A stretch of 42,670 bases of DNA from assembly GCA_003599535.1 (NCBI GenBank), contig QZKQ01000132.1:1-42670 (forward strand). Reading direction: 5' to 3'. The notes under the pieces were generated by a model. The model worked only from the letters and a program-made list of their open reading frames with translations, ran no database searches and was not told where the DNA came from. The stretch is from Candidatus Zixiibacteriota bacterium. Its GTDB lineage: Bacteria; Electryoneota; B3-LCP. Of this stretch, positions 14,596-21,846 are shown in pieces; position 1 is the first letter of the stretch, and the number at the start of each line of letters is the position of its first letter. A program made the translations under genes and the position numbers.

Positions 14596-16824
14596 CTACC
14601 CGGCGTTCCGGGCTTTCTTCCGGGGGGCGGCCGCTTCGGGAGTGACGGCGCGGGCCATGCATTCCAGCAGGGGGCAGGCGGTCTCCCGGGAATGCTCGTG
14701 GGTTTTGCGGTAGAGCGCGGCGACCGCCATGGCCACGTTCCCGTAGACGTGATCATCCCCGATCTTTTCCAGCAGGTAAGTGCGCCGCATGGTCTGCAGG
14801 ACCTTCTCGTTCACCCCGCTTAAAGAGACGTCGTGGCCGGCGTCCCGCAGGCGCGTGACGATCTTGGAGAGCGTCTCTTCGCCGGAGGCGTCCAGTTCGT
14901 TGATGGCGTTGCAGACGATGTGCACGTGCCGCAGTTCAGGCATGGCGTTCTGCAGTTCCAGGATCTTCTCCTCCAGGTAGGCCACGTTGGCGAAGATCAG
15001 GGAATTGTTGAAGCGCACCACGGCCAGGTGGCGGCACTTCTGCAGGCCGCGGCGGTCCGCATCGCGGAAGGTGCCGTCCTCGAATTTGGACAGCAGCGAC
15101 AGGTCCGGCTTGATGTTGCGCAGCAGGAAATGGACCAGGGACAGGCCCACGCCGATCATGATGCCCTTGTCCAGGTGGGGAGCGAAGGCCAGGGTCAGGA
15201 CGAAGGTGATCACCGCGATGATGCCATCGTAACGCTGGGTCTTCCAGGCGTGGATGAACCCGTGCACGTTGATCAGGCCGATTACCGCCATCATGATGAT
15301 GGCCGCCAGGGCCGCCTGGGGGATATAGTACAGCAGCGGCGTGAAGAACAGCAGCACCAGCAGGACCACGGCGCTGGCGAAGGCGCTGGAGAACCCGGTC
15401 ACGGCCCCGGTCTGGTAGTTGACCGCGGAACGGGAGAAGGAGCCGGATACCGGGTAGGCGAGGGTGAAGGAGCCGACGATGTTGGACAATCCCTGGCCGA
15501 TCAGTTCCCGGTTGGGATCAATCTGCTGCCCGGTGCGCGCCGCGATGGCCTTGGCGATGGAGATCGCCTCCAGGAAGCCCAGCAGCGAGATGATCATCAT
15601 CATGGGCAGCAGGTCGAGGATGACATTCAGGTGCAGCCCCGGCGGCTGAATGCTGGGCAACCCGCTGGGGACGAACCCCACGACCGCTCCGCCGCCGGTC
15701 AGGGTGAGCGTATCCTGGGGCACGGGGCGGCTGCCGACCTTCAGTCGCCAGCGGCCGGCCAGCTTCGGCGTCCCCGGCGCCAGGGCCTGGGGCTCGCAGA
15801 GGAGGGTATCCCCGGAGGCTTCACGGTAGGGCACGAACACCAGGCGGCGCAATTGTGCGCGTTCTTCGCCGGCCTGCTCCTTCAACCGGACAATTTCCAG
15901 GTCGCTGATGGTGATGTTGTACTTGGCGGTAACATCGTTGGGATCTTTCAGATCGTGGCACCCCTGGCACTTGGCCTGAGCCTTCAAGTGCTTGCCCAGT
16001 TCGATGCGGCGGGCCATGGCGCTGTCAATCTCGGTCAGGGCGTGGTTGTAGGCGATGATCTTTTCCTGGGTGGGGACGCACAGAGAGCTGAGCGGCGCCT
16101 TCATCTTGCGCTCCAGGCCCGCCCCCCAGGAGATCATGGTGGTGACCACCACGGCGATCAGGACGTTGGGGATCCGGGGATTCAGGTAGCGCAACCCGAA
16201 CATGATGGCGAAGGCCAGGAGGGCCAGTCCCAGGGTCGGCAGATGGGCCGAATGGGGTATCGCCGCCAGCACGTTGTACACGGTCTGGTAATGGTGCTCT
16301 CCCTTTTCCGCGGTGACCCCCAGCAGGTTGGCGAGCTGCGAGGTGGCGATGATGATGGCGGCGGCGTTGGTGAACCCGTTGACCACCGGGTGGGAGATGA
16401 AGTTGACCACCATGCCCAGGCGGAACAGACCCAGCAGCATCTGGAAAATGCCGACCAGCAGGGCCAGGAGAACGGCATAGGCGATGAAGGCTTCGCTGCC
16501 GGCGGTGGCCAGGGGCGCCAGGGCCGTGGCGGTCATCAGCGATACCACCGCCACGGGCCCGGTGGCCAACTGCCGGCTGGACCCGAACAGGGCGGCCACC
16601 AGGGGCGGCAGGAACGCGGCGTAGAGGCCGTAGTAGGCCGGCAGATCCGCCAACTGGGCGTAGGCCATGGACTGGGGGATCAGCACCATGGCCACAGTGA
16701 GGCCGGCGATCACGTCGGCGCGCAGGTGGGCCGGCGAATAGCCCTTCAGCCAGGCCAGGAAGGGGAGAAAGCGGTACACCACGCTTCCCGGGCCGGCAGG
16801 ATTTTTAGTCCCTTTTTCGCGCAT
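14596..16824 (-). CDS. SulP-family anion permease with CxxCH loop and STAS domain
   Basis: A 742-residue SLC26/SulP transporter. The N-terminal signature DVIAGLTVAMVLIPQSMAYA (37-56), the TNAAAIIIATSQ segment, GFLEAISIAKAIAARTGQ and PVSGSFSRSAVN identify the family. A C-terminal STAS domain (about 590-705) is cytoplasmic. Between the helix ending near 235 and GFVPSGLPS near 383 lies an insertion of about 140 residues not found in ordinary SulP proteins. It contains CQGCH (286-290), the covalent c-type heme attachment motif, plus Cys249 and Cys343. In the 7+7 helix fold this loop follows helix 7 and should face the periplasm, where heme c is attached, which supports the reading. Substrates of the family are sulfate, bicarbonate and similar anions. 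The start follows only a weak ribosome site. Confidence 0.88.
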   Translation of the reverse strand: MREKGTKNPAGPGSVVYRFLPFLAWLKGYSPAHLRADVIAGLTVAMVLIPQSMAYAQLADLPAYYGLYAAFLPPLVAALFGSSRQLATGPVAVVSLMTATALAPLATAGSEAFIAYAVLLALLVGIFQMLLGLFRLGMVVNFISHPVVNGFTNAAAIIIATSQLANLLGVTAEKGEHHYQTVYNVLAAIPHSAHLPTLGLALLAFAIMFGLRYLNPRIPNVLIAVVVTTMISWGAGLERKMKAPLSSLCVPTQEKIIAYNHALTEIDSAMARRIELGKHLKAQAKCQGCHDLKDPNDVTAKYNITISDLEIVRLKEQAGEERAQLRRLVFVPYREASGDTLLCEPQALAPGTPKLAGRWRLKVGSRPVPQDTLTLTGGGAVVGFVPSGLPSIQPPGLHLNVILDLLPMMMIISLLGFLEAISIAKAIAARTGQQIDPNRELIGQGLSNIVGSFTLAYPVSGSFSRSAVNYQTGAVTGFSSAFASAVVLLVLLFFTPLLYYIPQAALAAIIMMAVIGLINVHGFIHAWKTQRYDGIIAVITFVLTLAFAPHLDKGIMIGVGLSLVHFLLRNIKPDLSLLSKFEDGTFRDADRRGLQKCRHLAVVRFNNSLIFANVAYLEEKILELQNAMPELRHVHIVCNAINELDASGEETLSKIVTRLRDAGHDVSLSGVNEKVLQTMRRTYLLEKIGDDHVYGNVAMAVAALYRKTHEHSRETACPLLECMARAVTPEAAAPRKKARNAG

Positions 16825-16848
16825 CAGGCAGTCACCCGTTCAGTACGT

Positions 16849-17337
16849 CTACTTCTCTTCGTCATCCAGGCGCCGCAGCTCCCGCAGGATGCCCAGGGCG
16901 CTGGAACCGGTAGCCAACTGCAGGATCCGGTCGGTCTTTTCCCGGTCGGCTTCGAACTTGTTCCTGAGCCGCGCCTGGTAGGCGTCTTTCAGGATATCCA
17001 GCAGTTGCTCCAGTTCGTAGGGCTTGGGCAGGTAGCCGAAGGCCCCCAGCTTGGTGCACTCCACGGCGGATTCCAGCGACCCGTGGCCGGTCAGGATGAT
17101 GACTTCGATGAACTTGTGCTCCTTCTTCAGGATTTCCAGCACCTGGCGCCCGTTCATGCCCGGCATCTTCAGGTCGAGCAGGGCCAGGTCGAACTTGCGG
17201 CTGCGGGCCAGCGCGACCGCTTCCTGGCCGTTGGTGGCCTTGGTCACCTCCAGGCCGCGAATTTCCAGCCTCTTGGCGATGGATTCCAGGTACTTGATCT
17301 CATCGTCCACGATGAGCAGTTTGATGGCTTCGGACAT
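16849..17337 (-). CDS. Response-regulator receiver with short helical tail
   Basis: A 162-residue protein. Residues 5-122 are a receiver with Asp11/Asp12, phosphoacceptor Asp55 (LALLDLKMPG), Thr in ILTG and Lys in LPKP. The remaining 40 residues (ARLRNKFEADREKTDRILQL...) are charged and helical, possibly a coiled coil for binding a partner. No DNA-binding domain is present. AAGGAGG precedes the ATG. It lies 24 bases before the SulP gene and 31 bases after the receiver-DASS gene, so a regulatory role on either transporter is plausible. Confidence 0.9.
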   Translation of the reverse strand: MSEAIKLLIVDDEIKYLESIAKRLEIRGLEVTKATNGQEAVALARSRKFDLALLDLKMPGMNGRQVLEILKKEHKFIEVIILTGHGSLESAVECTKLGAFGYLPKPYELEQLLDILKDAYQARLRNKFEADREKTDRILQLATGSSALGILRELRRLDDEEK

Positions 17338-17368
17338 GGTCGCCCTCCTTGATAGGTCTTACCCCGGC

Positions 17369-19441
17369 TTAGAAGCCGATCCAGCGCCAATAACCGAAGA
17401 ACAGCCAGCCCCACAGCACCGCCCAGGACAGCAGCAGCACGATGAAGCCGTGCTTCATGAAGTCGCCCAGGGTGACCAACTGTTTGCCGGTGACGGGATC
17501 CTTGGCCATGGCGTAGGCGATGGCGTTGTTGGGCGTGCCGATCAGCAGCATGTGGGCGAAGGACGAGGCGAAGGCCGAAGCGAAGCCCACCATCCAGGGG
17601 TGGGTGCCGGTCAGGGTGGCCATGGGCACGGTGATGGGCCCGATGGCCGAGACGGTCGCCCCGTCGCTCATGAACTGGGTGCAGGTCCCGGTGAACAGGC
17701 TGCAGGTGACGGCCAGACCGACGCCGCTGCGCAGAAATTCGGGCATCATGTTGAGGAACACATCGGCCATGTAGAGCGCCGCGCCGGTGGCGGCCAGCCC
17801 TTTGCCCAGGGCGCAGGCGCTGGCGTACAGCGCCACCACCTCCCACTGAATTTTGCTCACGTCCGCCCAGGTGACGATGCGGAAAACGTTCAGCAGGACA
17901 ATGGCCAGGATCACCGGGCCGCCCATGCCCAGGCTGTCGCTGGCGGTGATCCACAGGGTCACCAGCAGGATCATGATGGCGGCGGTGATGTACTCCATCC
18001 GGTTCATGGGACCGATCTTCTCCGCCGCCTGGTGCACGATGGCGGAGACATTCAGGGTCTTGACCTGCAGCTTGCGGCGGAAGGTCAGGTAGAAGTAGGC
18101 GGCGATGACCAGGCCCATCACCGGGACGAAGGGCAGGCCGTAGGTGACCCACTGGCTGAAGGAAGGGGCCACCCCGTAGTCGCCCAGGATGCCTACCATG
18201 ACGGCGTTGCGCCCGCCCGCCGCGGGCGACCCCGGCCCGCCGCAGTTGGCCGCGAAGCAGAGCGAGAGTACCAGCATGACGGCCAGGGACCGGTCCTCCT
18301 CCACCCCGGCGTTCCGAATGGAGGAGGCGTACACAATCATGAACAACGGCATGATGAAGGCCACCAGCGCATGCTCGGACAGGAAGGCGCAGGCGATGCC
18401 GATCATGGGCAGAAACAGGAACAGGAGCTTGGGCAGGGAGGTGGAAGGCCCCAGGAGCAGCAGCCCGATGCGCCGGTTCAGGCCGGTCTTGCCGATGGCC
18501 AGCGCCACCACCAGCACCCCGAAGACGAAGATGACGGCATCCTTGGCGTAGGCCTGGGCGATGTCGTCGGGGCGCAGGACGCCCAGGAAATACATGAACA
18601 CCCCCACCAGCAGCGCGGTGATGCCGATGGGCAACGCTCCGGAGGCCCAGAACAGCGCCCCCACGGCCAGAATCCCCAGCATCACCTTGGCCCGGAAAGC
18701 AGCCTCCTCCGGCTTCAGGCCGCGCATCTCCACTTTCTGGCCGTACTCGTCCTTGACGGTGCGTTCCAGCTTGTAGGAGCGGCTGTAATACTGGGTGATG
18801 GTCTCCCCGGGCTTCATCTTGTTGTAGCTGGCGTACCCCATGATGGGGTCGGTGGGGTCGTCCACCATTTTCCCCGTGGCCGAATGCTCCACCAGGGGGC
18901 GCTTGCCCTGGGAGAGGATGTTCATCATCCGGTTGGGGGTGGGCATGAAGGAGATGAGGGTGAAGATCAGTATGCCCAAGGCCACCACCCCGGGGCGGTA
19001 GTTGTGGACGCCCACCAGCCACTTCAGCAGCGAACCCTTCTCAATGTGGGGGATCTCGTGCTTTTCCATGGCCCGCACCTTATGCTTGCGGGCGGCGTCA
19101 ATGGTGGTCACCAGCCGGTCGAAATCGTAGGGCTTTTCCAGGTAGGTGTAGGCGTCCAGCTTGCCCGTCTCCACCGCCGAATCCATGCTGCCGTACCCAG
19201 TCAGCATGATGACCTGCAGCTCCGGCTTGAACTGCTTGAGTTCGCGCAGCACCTGTTCACCGGTCATGCCCGGCATCTGGCGGTCCAGGATGACCACGTC
19301 AATGTCCGGTTCGCGGCGGATGGTTTTGATGGCGTCGTGACCGTTGTTCAGGGCGATGTTCTCGTAACCCCTCAACAGGAGCCGTTCCGCGAGGGACTGT
19401 CGGAATTTGTCCTCGTCGTCAATCAGCAGTACCTTGGCCAT
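17369..19441 (-). CDS. Receiver-DASS fusion: response-regulator domain joined to an SLC13-type anion transporter
   Basis: A 690-residue protein. Residues 1-125 are a complete receiver: Asp8/Asp9, phosphoacceptor Asp53 (VVILDRQMPG), Thr81 (MLTG) and Lys103 (LEKP). A short linker with basic residues leads to a DASS (divalent anion:Na+ symporter) body from about 150 with 11-12 helices. The body carries an extracytoplasmic insert around 172-260 (PNRMMNIL...SYKLERTVKDE) and family segments such as FVFGVLVVALAIGKTGL and HMLLIGTPNNAIAYAMA. Family substrates are sulfate, dicarboxylates and tricarboxylates; the setting favours sulfate. The receiver must be cytoplasmic, so phosphorylation could gate transport directly. 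A single uninterrupted frame and a shared start argue against a sequencing artefact. GGGGA precedes the ATG, within a 12-base tandem duplication. Confidence 0.9.
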   Translation of the reverse strand: MAKVLLIDDEDKFRQSLAERLLLRGYENIALNNGHDAIKTIRREPDIDVVILDRQMPGMTGEQVLRELKQFKPELQVIMLTGYGSMDSAVETGKLDAYTYLEKPYDFDRLVTTIDAARKHKVRAMEKHEIPHIEKGSLLKWLVGVHNYRPGVVALGILIFTLISFMPTPNRMMNILSQGKRPLVEHSATGKMVDDPTDPIMGYASYNKMKPGETITQYYSRSYKLERTVKDEYGQKVEMRGLKPEEAAFRAKVMLGILAVGALFWASGALPIGITALLVGVFMYFLGVLRPDDIAQAYAKDAVIFVFGVLVVALAIGKTGLNRRIGLLLLGPSTSLPKLLFLFLPMIGIACAFLSEHALVAFIMPLFMIVYASSIRNAGVEEDRSLAVMLVLSLCFAANCGGPGSPAAGGRNAVMVGILGDYGVAPSFSQWVTYGLPFVPVMGLVIAAYFYLTFRRKLQVKTLNVSAIVHQAAEKIGPMNRMEYITAAIMILLVTLWITASDSLGMGGPVILAIVLLNVFRIVTWADVSKIQWEVVALYASACALGKGLAATGAALYMADVFLNMMPEFLRSGVGLAVTCSLFTGTCTQFMSDGATVSAIGPITVPMATLTGTHPWMVGFASAFASSFAHMLLIGTPNNAIAYAMAKDPVTGKQLVTLGDFMKHGFIVLLLSWAVLWGWLFFGYWRWIGF

Positions 19442-19444
19442 GGC

Positions 19445-19468
19445 GATCCCCGTTTAGATCCCCGTTTT
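19445..19468 (-). repeat. 12-base tandem duplication covering the ribosome site of the receiver-DASS gene
   Basis: GATCCCCGTTTA is followed directly by GATCCCCGTTTT. On the minus strand this doubles the sequence AAACGGGGATC, so two GGGGA Shine-Dalgarno-like elements precede the ATG. It could affect translation rate or be a recent slippage product. Confidence 0.55.
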
Positions 19469-19475
19469 GGTTGTA

Positions 19476-20030
19476 TTAACCTGATTCGGCGCAGCTTTTA
19501 ATGCGATTGGCAACTTCCCGGTACAGATCGGACAAGCGCAGAATCCCCACTACCTCGTTGCGGCGCGTGACCAGCAGGGAGAGGGTCTGCCAGACGATGA
19601 TTTTGTGCAAGGCTTCGCCCAGGGTGGCGTTCTCGTCCACGCTTTCGGTCACCGGGCGCATGACTTCCCGAACGCGGGTGGTCCGGGCCCGGCGGCAGAC
19701 GTCCTCCAGGCTATCCTTCCACAGGTTCATGTTCTCCATCATGGACTGGATGAATTCGGTGCTGAGCCCCACCTGGGACAGCACTCCCAGGTCGCCCACG
19801 GAGCTGTACTTGGGTTCCAGGGCCTTCAGGAACGCCAGGTGCCCCAGCTTGCCCACGATCCGGTTCTGGGCGTCCACCACCAGCACGGCGCGGTGCGGTT
19901 CCAGGCCGGGCGGCAGTTTGCTCTGGGACTTCTCCAGGGCGAGGACGGCATCGAGCAGAGTGTCCTCCTGGTGGACGACGGCATATTCGTCCAGAGGCAG
20001 CATCAGCTCTTTGACCCCTCTCTGTTTCAT
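19476..20030 (-). CDS. CBS-domain pair protein (paralogue of 5469-5999)
   Basis: A 184-residue protein with two CBS motifs (about 8-70 and 120-180; VLVVDAQNRIVGKLGHLAFL and SLLVTRRNEVVGILRLSDLY). I chose the ATG at 20030: GAGGA stands 5 bases upstream, and the protein then begins MKQRGVKELMLPL, matching MKCAGELMLPL in the other CBS protein. The track start at 20105 adds 25 residues with no ribosome site. It is placed between a histidine kinase and the receiver-DASS transporter. CBS pairs often regulate transporters by sensing adenine nucleotides, so direct control of the DASS or SulP proteins is possible but unproven. Confidence 0.87.
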   Translation of the reverse strand: MKQRGVKELMLPLDEYAVVHQEDTLLDAVLALEKSQSKLPPGLEPHRAVLVVDAQNRIVGKLGHLAFLKALEPKYSSVGDLGVLSQVGLSTEFIQSMMENMNLWKDSLEDVCRRARTTRVREVMRPVTESVDENATLGEALHKIIVWQTLSLLVTRRNEVVGILRLSDLYREVANRIKSCAESG

Positions 20031-20062
20031 GGGATCCTCACGAAAGAGACGGTATATGGGAT

Positions 20063-20120
20063 CGGATCGGCAGCCCGATCCGGACTGCAAGATTTCGCAT
20101 AGCACGGCCGCCGGCGGCCG
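20063..20120 (-). other. Two dyads between the kinase and CBS genes
   Basis: CGGATCGG-cagc-CCGATCCG (20063-20082) is an 8-bp hairpin, and CGGCCGCCGGCGGCCG (20105-20120) is a 16-base perfect palindrome, in the 96-base gap between the kinase stop and the CBS start. No T-run follows, so processing or partial attenuation is likelier than full termination. Confidence 0.35.
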
Positions 20121-20126
20121 CCGGGG

Positions 20127-21809
20127 TCAACTGACCGGGAGTCTCACGGTGAAGACGCTGCCCTTGCCCGGAATGCTTTCCACCAGGATGTCGCCTCCCA
20201 GGCTCTTGACGATGCCGTAGCTGACGGACAGCCCCAGCCCGGTCCCCTTGCCCACCTCCTTAGTGGTATAGAAGGGGAGGAAGATCCGGCCCATCATCTC
20301 CTGGGTAATGCCCTTGCCGGTGTCGGCGATGGCCACCGACAGCCAGCCGCTGGCGCAGGAGGTGGCGATGGTGATGGCGCCGGGCGGCTCGATGGCGTCC
20401 GCGGCGTTGTTCAGGATATTCAGTAACACCTGGGTGAGCTGATTGGCGTCGGTGACGATGCTGGGCAGTTCGCAGCTGTAATTCTTCACGATCTGAATAT
20501 TGGAGACCGCCATCTCCCGGATCAGCAGACCATCCACCACGTCGTCCAGCAGCTGGTTGACGTCGTGCGGCTTCAGGTGAATGGCGTCTTTGCGCACGAA
20601 GCTCAGCAGCTTGCGGGTGATATCCCGGCAGCGGTACACCGCCTCCCGGATGTTGTCCAGGTGCGGGATCAGGTCGTCGAAGGTGGTGTGCATCTTGAAC
20701 TCGGGGTTCATCAGGTCCCGGATCAAGCCCACCTCTTCAGAGATGATCGCCAGAGGGTTGTTGATTTCATGAGCGATACCCGCCGACAGCTCCCCCACCG
20801 AGGCCAGCTTGGCGGCATGCTCAAACTGCGCCTTGGCGGTCTCCCGCTCGATCTGCATCTGCACCAGCTTTTTGGAGCGGAAGACGATGATGGACAGCAC
20901 CACCAGGATGGGCGCCAGGGAGAAAGCCATGACGCCGAAGAGGTTGCCCAGCAGGGGGACGCCGTTTTCCCCCTCGATGTCCCGGACGACGACTCCCCAG
21001 CCGGCGGTGCGCATCCAGGCGTAGGCGTAATCCACCTTTTGGTGCCCCCGCCGCACCCTCTGGTCGCCGATGCGGGGGGAAACCGGCGGCACCAGCGGCG
21101 AAGCCTGCATGGGCGTGCCGATTTCCGGGGTGGCCAGTTGCAGCGTGCCGCTGCGGTTGACGATGGAGAAGGCGGTGTTGCGGGATTCCCCCAGGGAATG
21201 GAGGTAATCGGTGATGGACTTGGGATCCAGGGTGGCCCGCAGGACGAAGTACTGCCCGCCGATGATCCGCCGCACCGCCAGGGTGAAATGGGGCTGCTGC
21301 CGCAGGCCCAGGTACACGTCGGTGATGATGAAGTTTTCCTCGCCGCTCCTCAGGCTGATGAACCAGGCCTCGTGGCTGTAATTACGGTTCTCCAGGTAGG
21401 GAAGCGGCCCGGCGTAGGCGCGCTGAATGCCGGTGGAATCGAAGAACCCTACGTCCACGAAGGAGGGGCTATTCTTCTGCAGGCGGTTCAGCAGCGCTTC
21501 CATCAATCCGGAGGTCGGCGGCAGGGGCAGCTTGGGGTCGTCAATCAGGTTGGCCAGGTTGACCACCCGCTCGCTTAAGAAGAGATCCATCATGTTGGCC
21601 TGGTGCTCGGCCACGGATCTCAGGTGCAGCCGCCGGCCTTCCCGGGACACCGCGCGGTACTGCAGGGTGAAATAGACCGTGAGCAGAATCAGCGGCGCCA
21701 GATAGGTCAGGGCCAGGCGCAGGAAATTCTTCCCCAGCAGTTCGCGGTAATAGCGTTCGCTCGGCGTGTCCGCGCCGGGCGGCGGAACCGATGATTCCTT
21801 CTCGGGCAT
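20127..21809 (-). CDS. Membrane sensor histidine kinase with dCache-type sensor (paralogue of 11574-13277)
   Basis: A 560-residue kinase. Helices near 30-50 and 288-310 flank an extracytoplasmic dCache-like sensor with FVDVGFFDSTGIQRAYAGP, NYSHEAWF and VLRATLDPKSI, the same landmarks as in the other kinase. The transmitter has His347 (GIAHEINNP), N-box QVLLNILNNAADAI, G1 DTGKGI, F-box FLPFYTTK and G2 GTGLGLSV, so it should be active. It lies immediately downstream of the second DASS gene (37-base gap) and upstream of the CBS and receiver-DASS genes. The likely circuit is sensor to one of the receivers nearby; the fused receiver on the DASS protein is the most attractive target. Confidence 0.92.
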   Translation of the reverse strand: MPEKESSVPPPGADTPSERYYRELLGKNFLRLALTYLAPLILLTVYFTLQYRAVSREGRRLHLRSVAEHQANMMDLFLSERVVNLANLIDDPKLPLPPTSGLMEALLNRLQKNSPSFVDVGFFDSTGIQRAYAGPLPYLENRNYSHEAWFISLRSGEENFIITDVYLGLRQQPHFTLAVRRIIGGQYFVLRATLDPKSITDYLHSLGESRNTAFSIVNRSGTLQLATPEIGTPMQASPLVPPVSPRIGDQRVRRGHQKVDYAYAWMRTAGWGVVVRDIEGENGVPLLGNLFGVMAFSLAPILVVLSIIVFRSKKLVQMQIERETAKAQFEHAAKLASVGELSAGIAHEINNPLAIISEEVGLIRDLMNPEFKMHTTFDDLIPHLDNIREAVYRCRDITRKLLSFVRKDAIHLKPHDVNQLLDDVVDGLLIREMAVSNIQIVKNYSCELPSIVTDANQLTQVLLNILNNAADAIEPPGAITIATSCASGWLSVAIADTGKGITQEMMGRIFLPFYTTKEVGKGTGLGLSVSYGIVKSLGGDILVESIPGKGSVFTVRLPVS

Positions 21810-21846
21810 AGCCTCGCCGTGTTGACCTTGCCGGACCGGAAAAGCG

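Noticed and set aside
11340-14645. 1101-residue plus-strand ORF and similar long plus-strand ORFs (14833-17352, 17051-19501, 30447-32759, 26517-28661)
   Set aside because: They are antisense shadows of well-identified minus-strand genes. Their translations are rich in Gly, His, Gln and Val without domains or ribosome sites, as expected in high-GC DNA.
14532-14756. Extended start of the kinase-like/receiver ORF
   Set aside because: The added residues are Pro/Arg-rich and overlap the end of the SulP gene. The ATG at 14531 has a ribosome site and begins the conserved strand.
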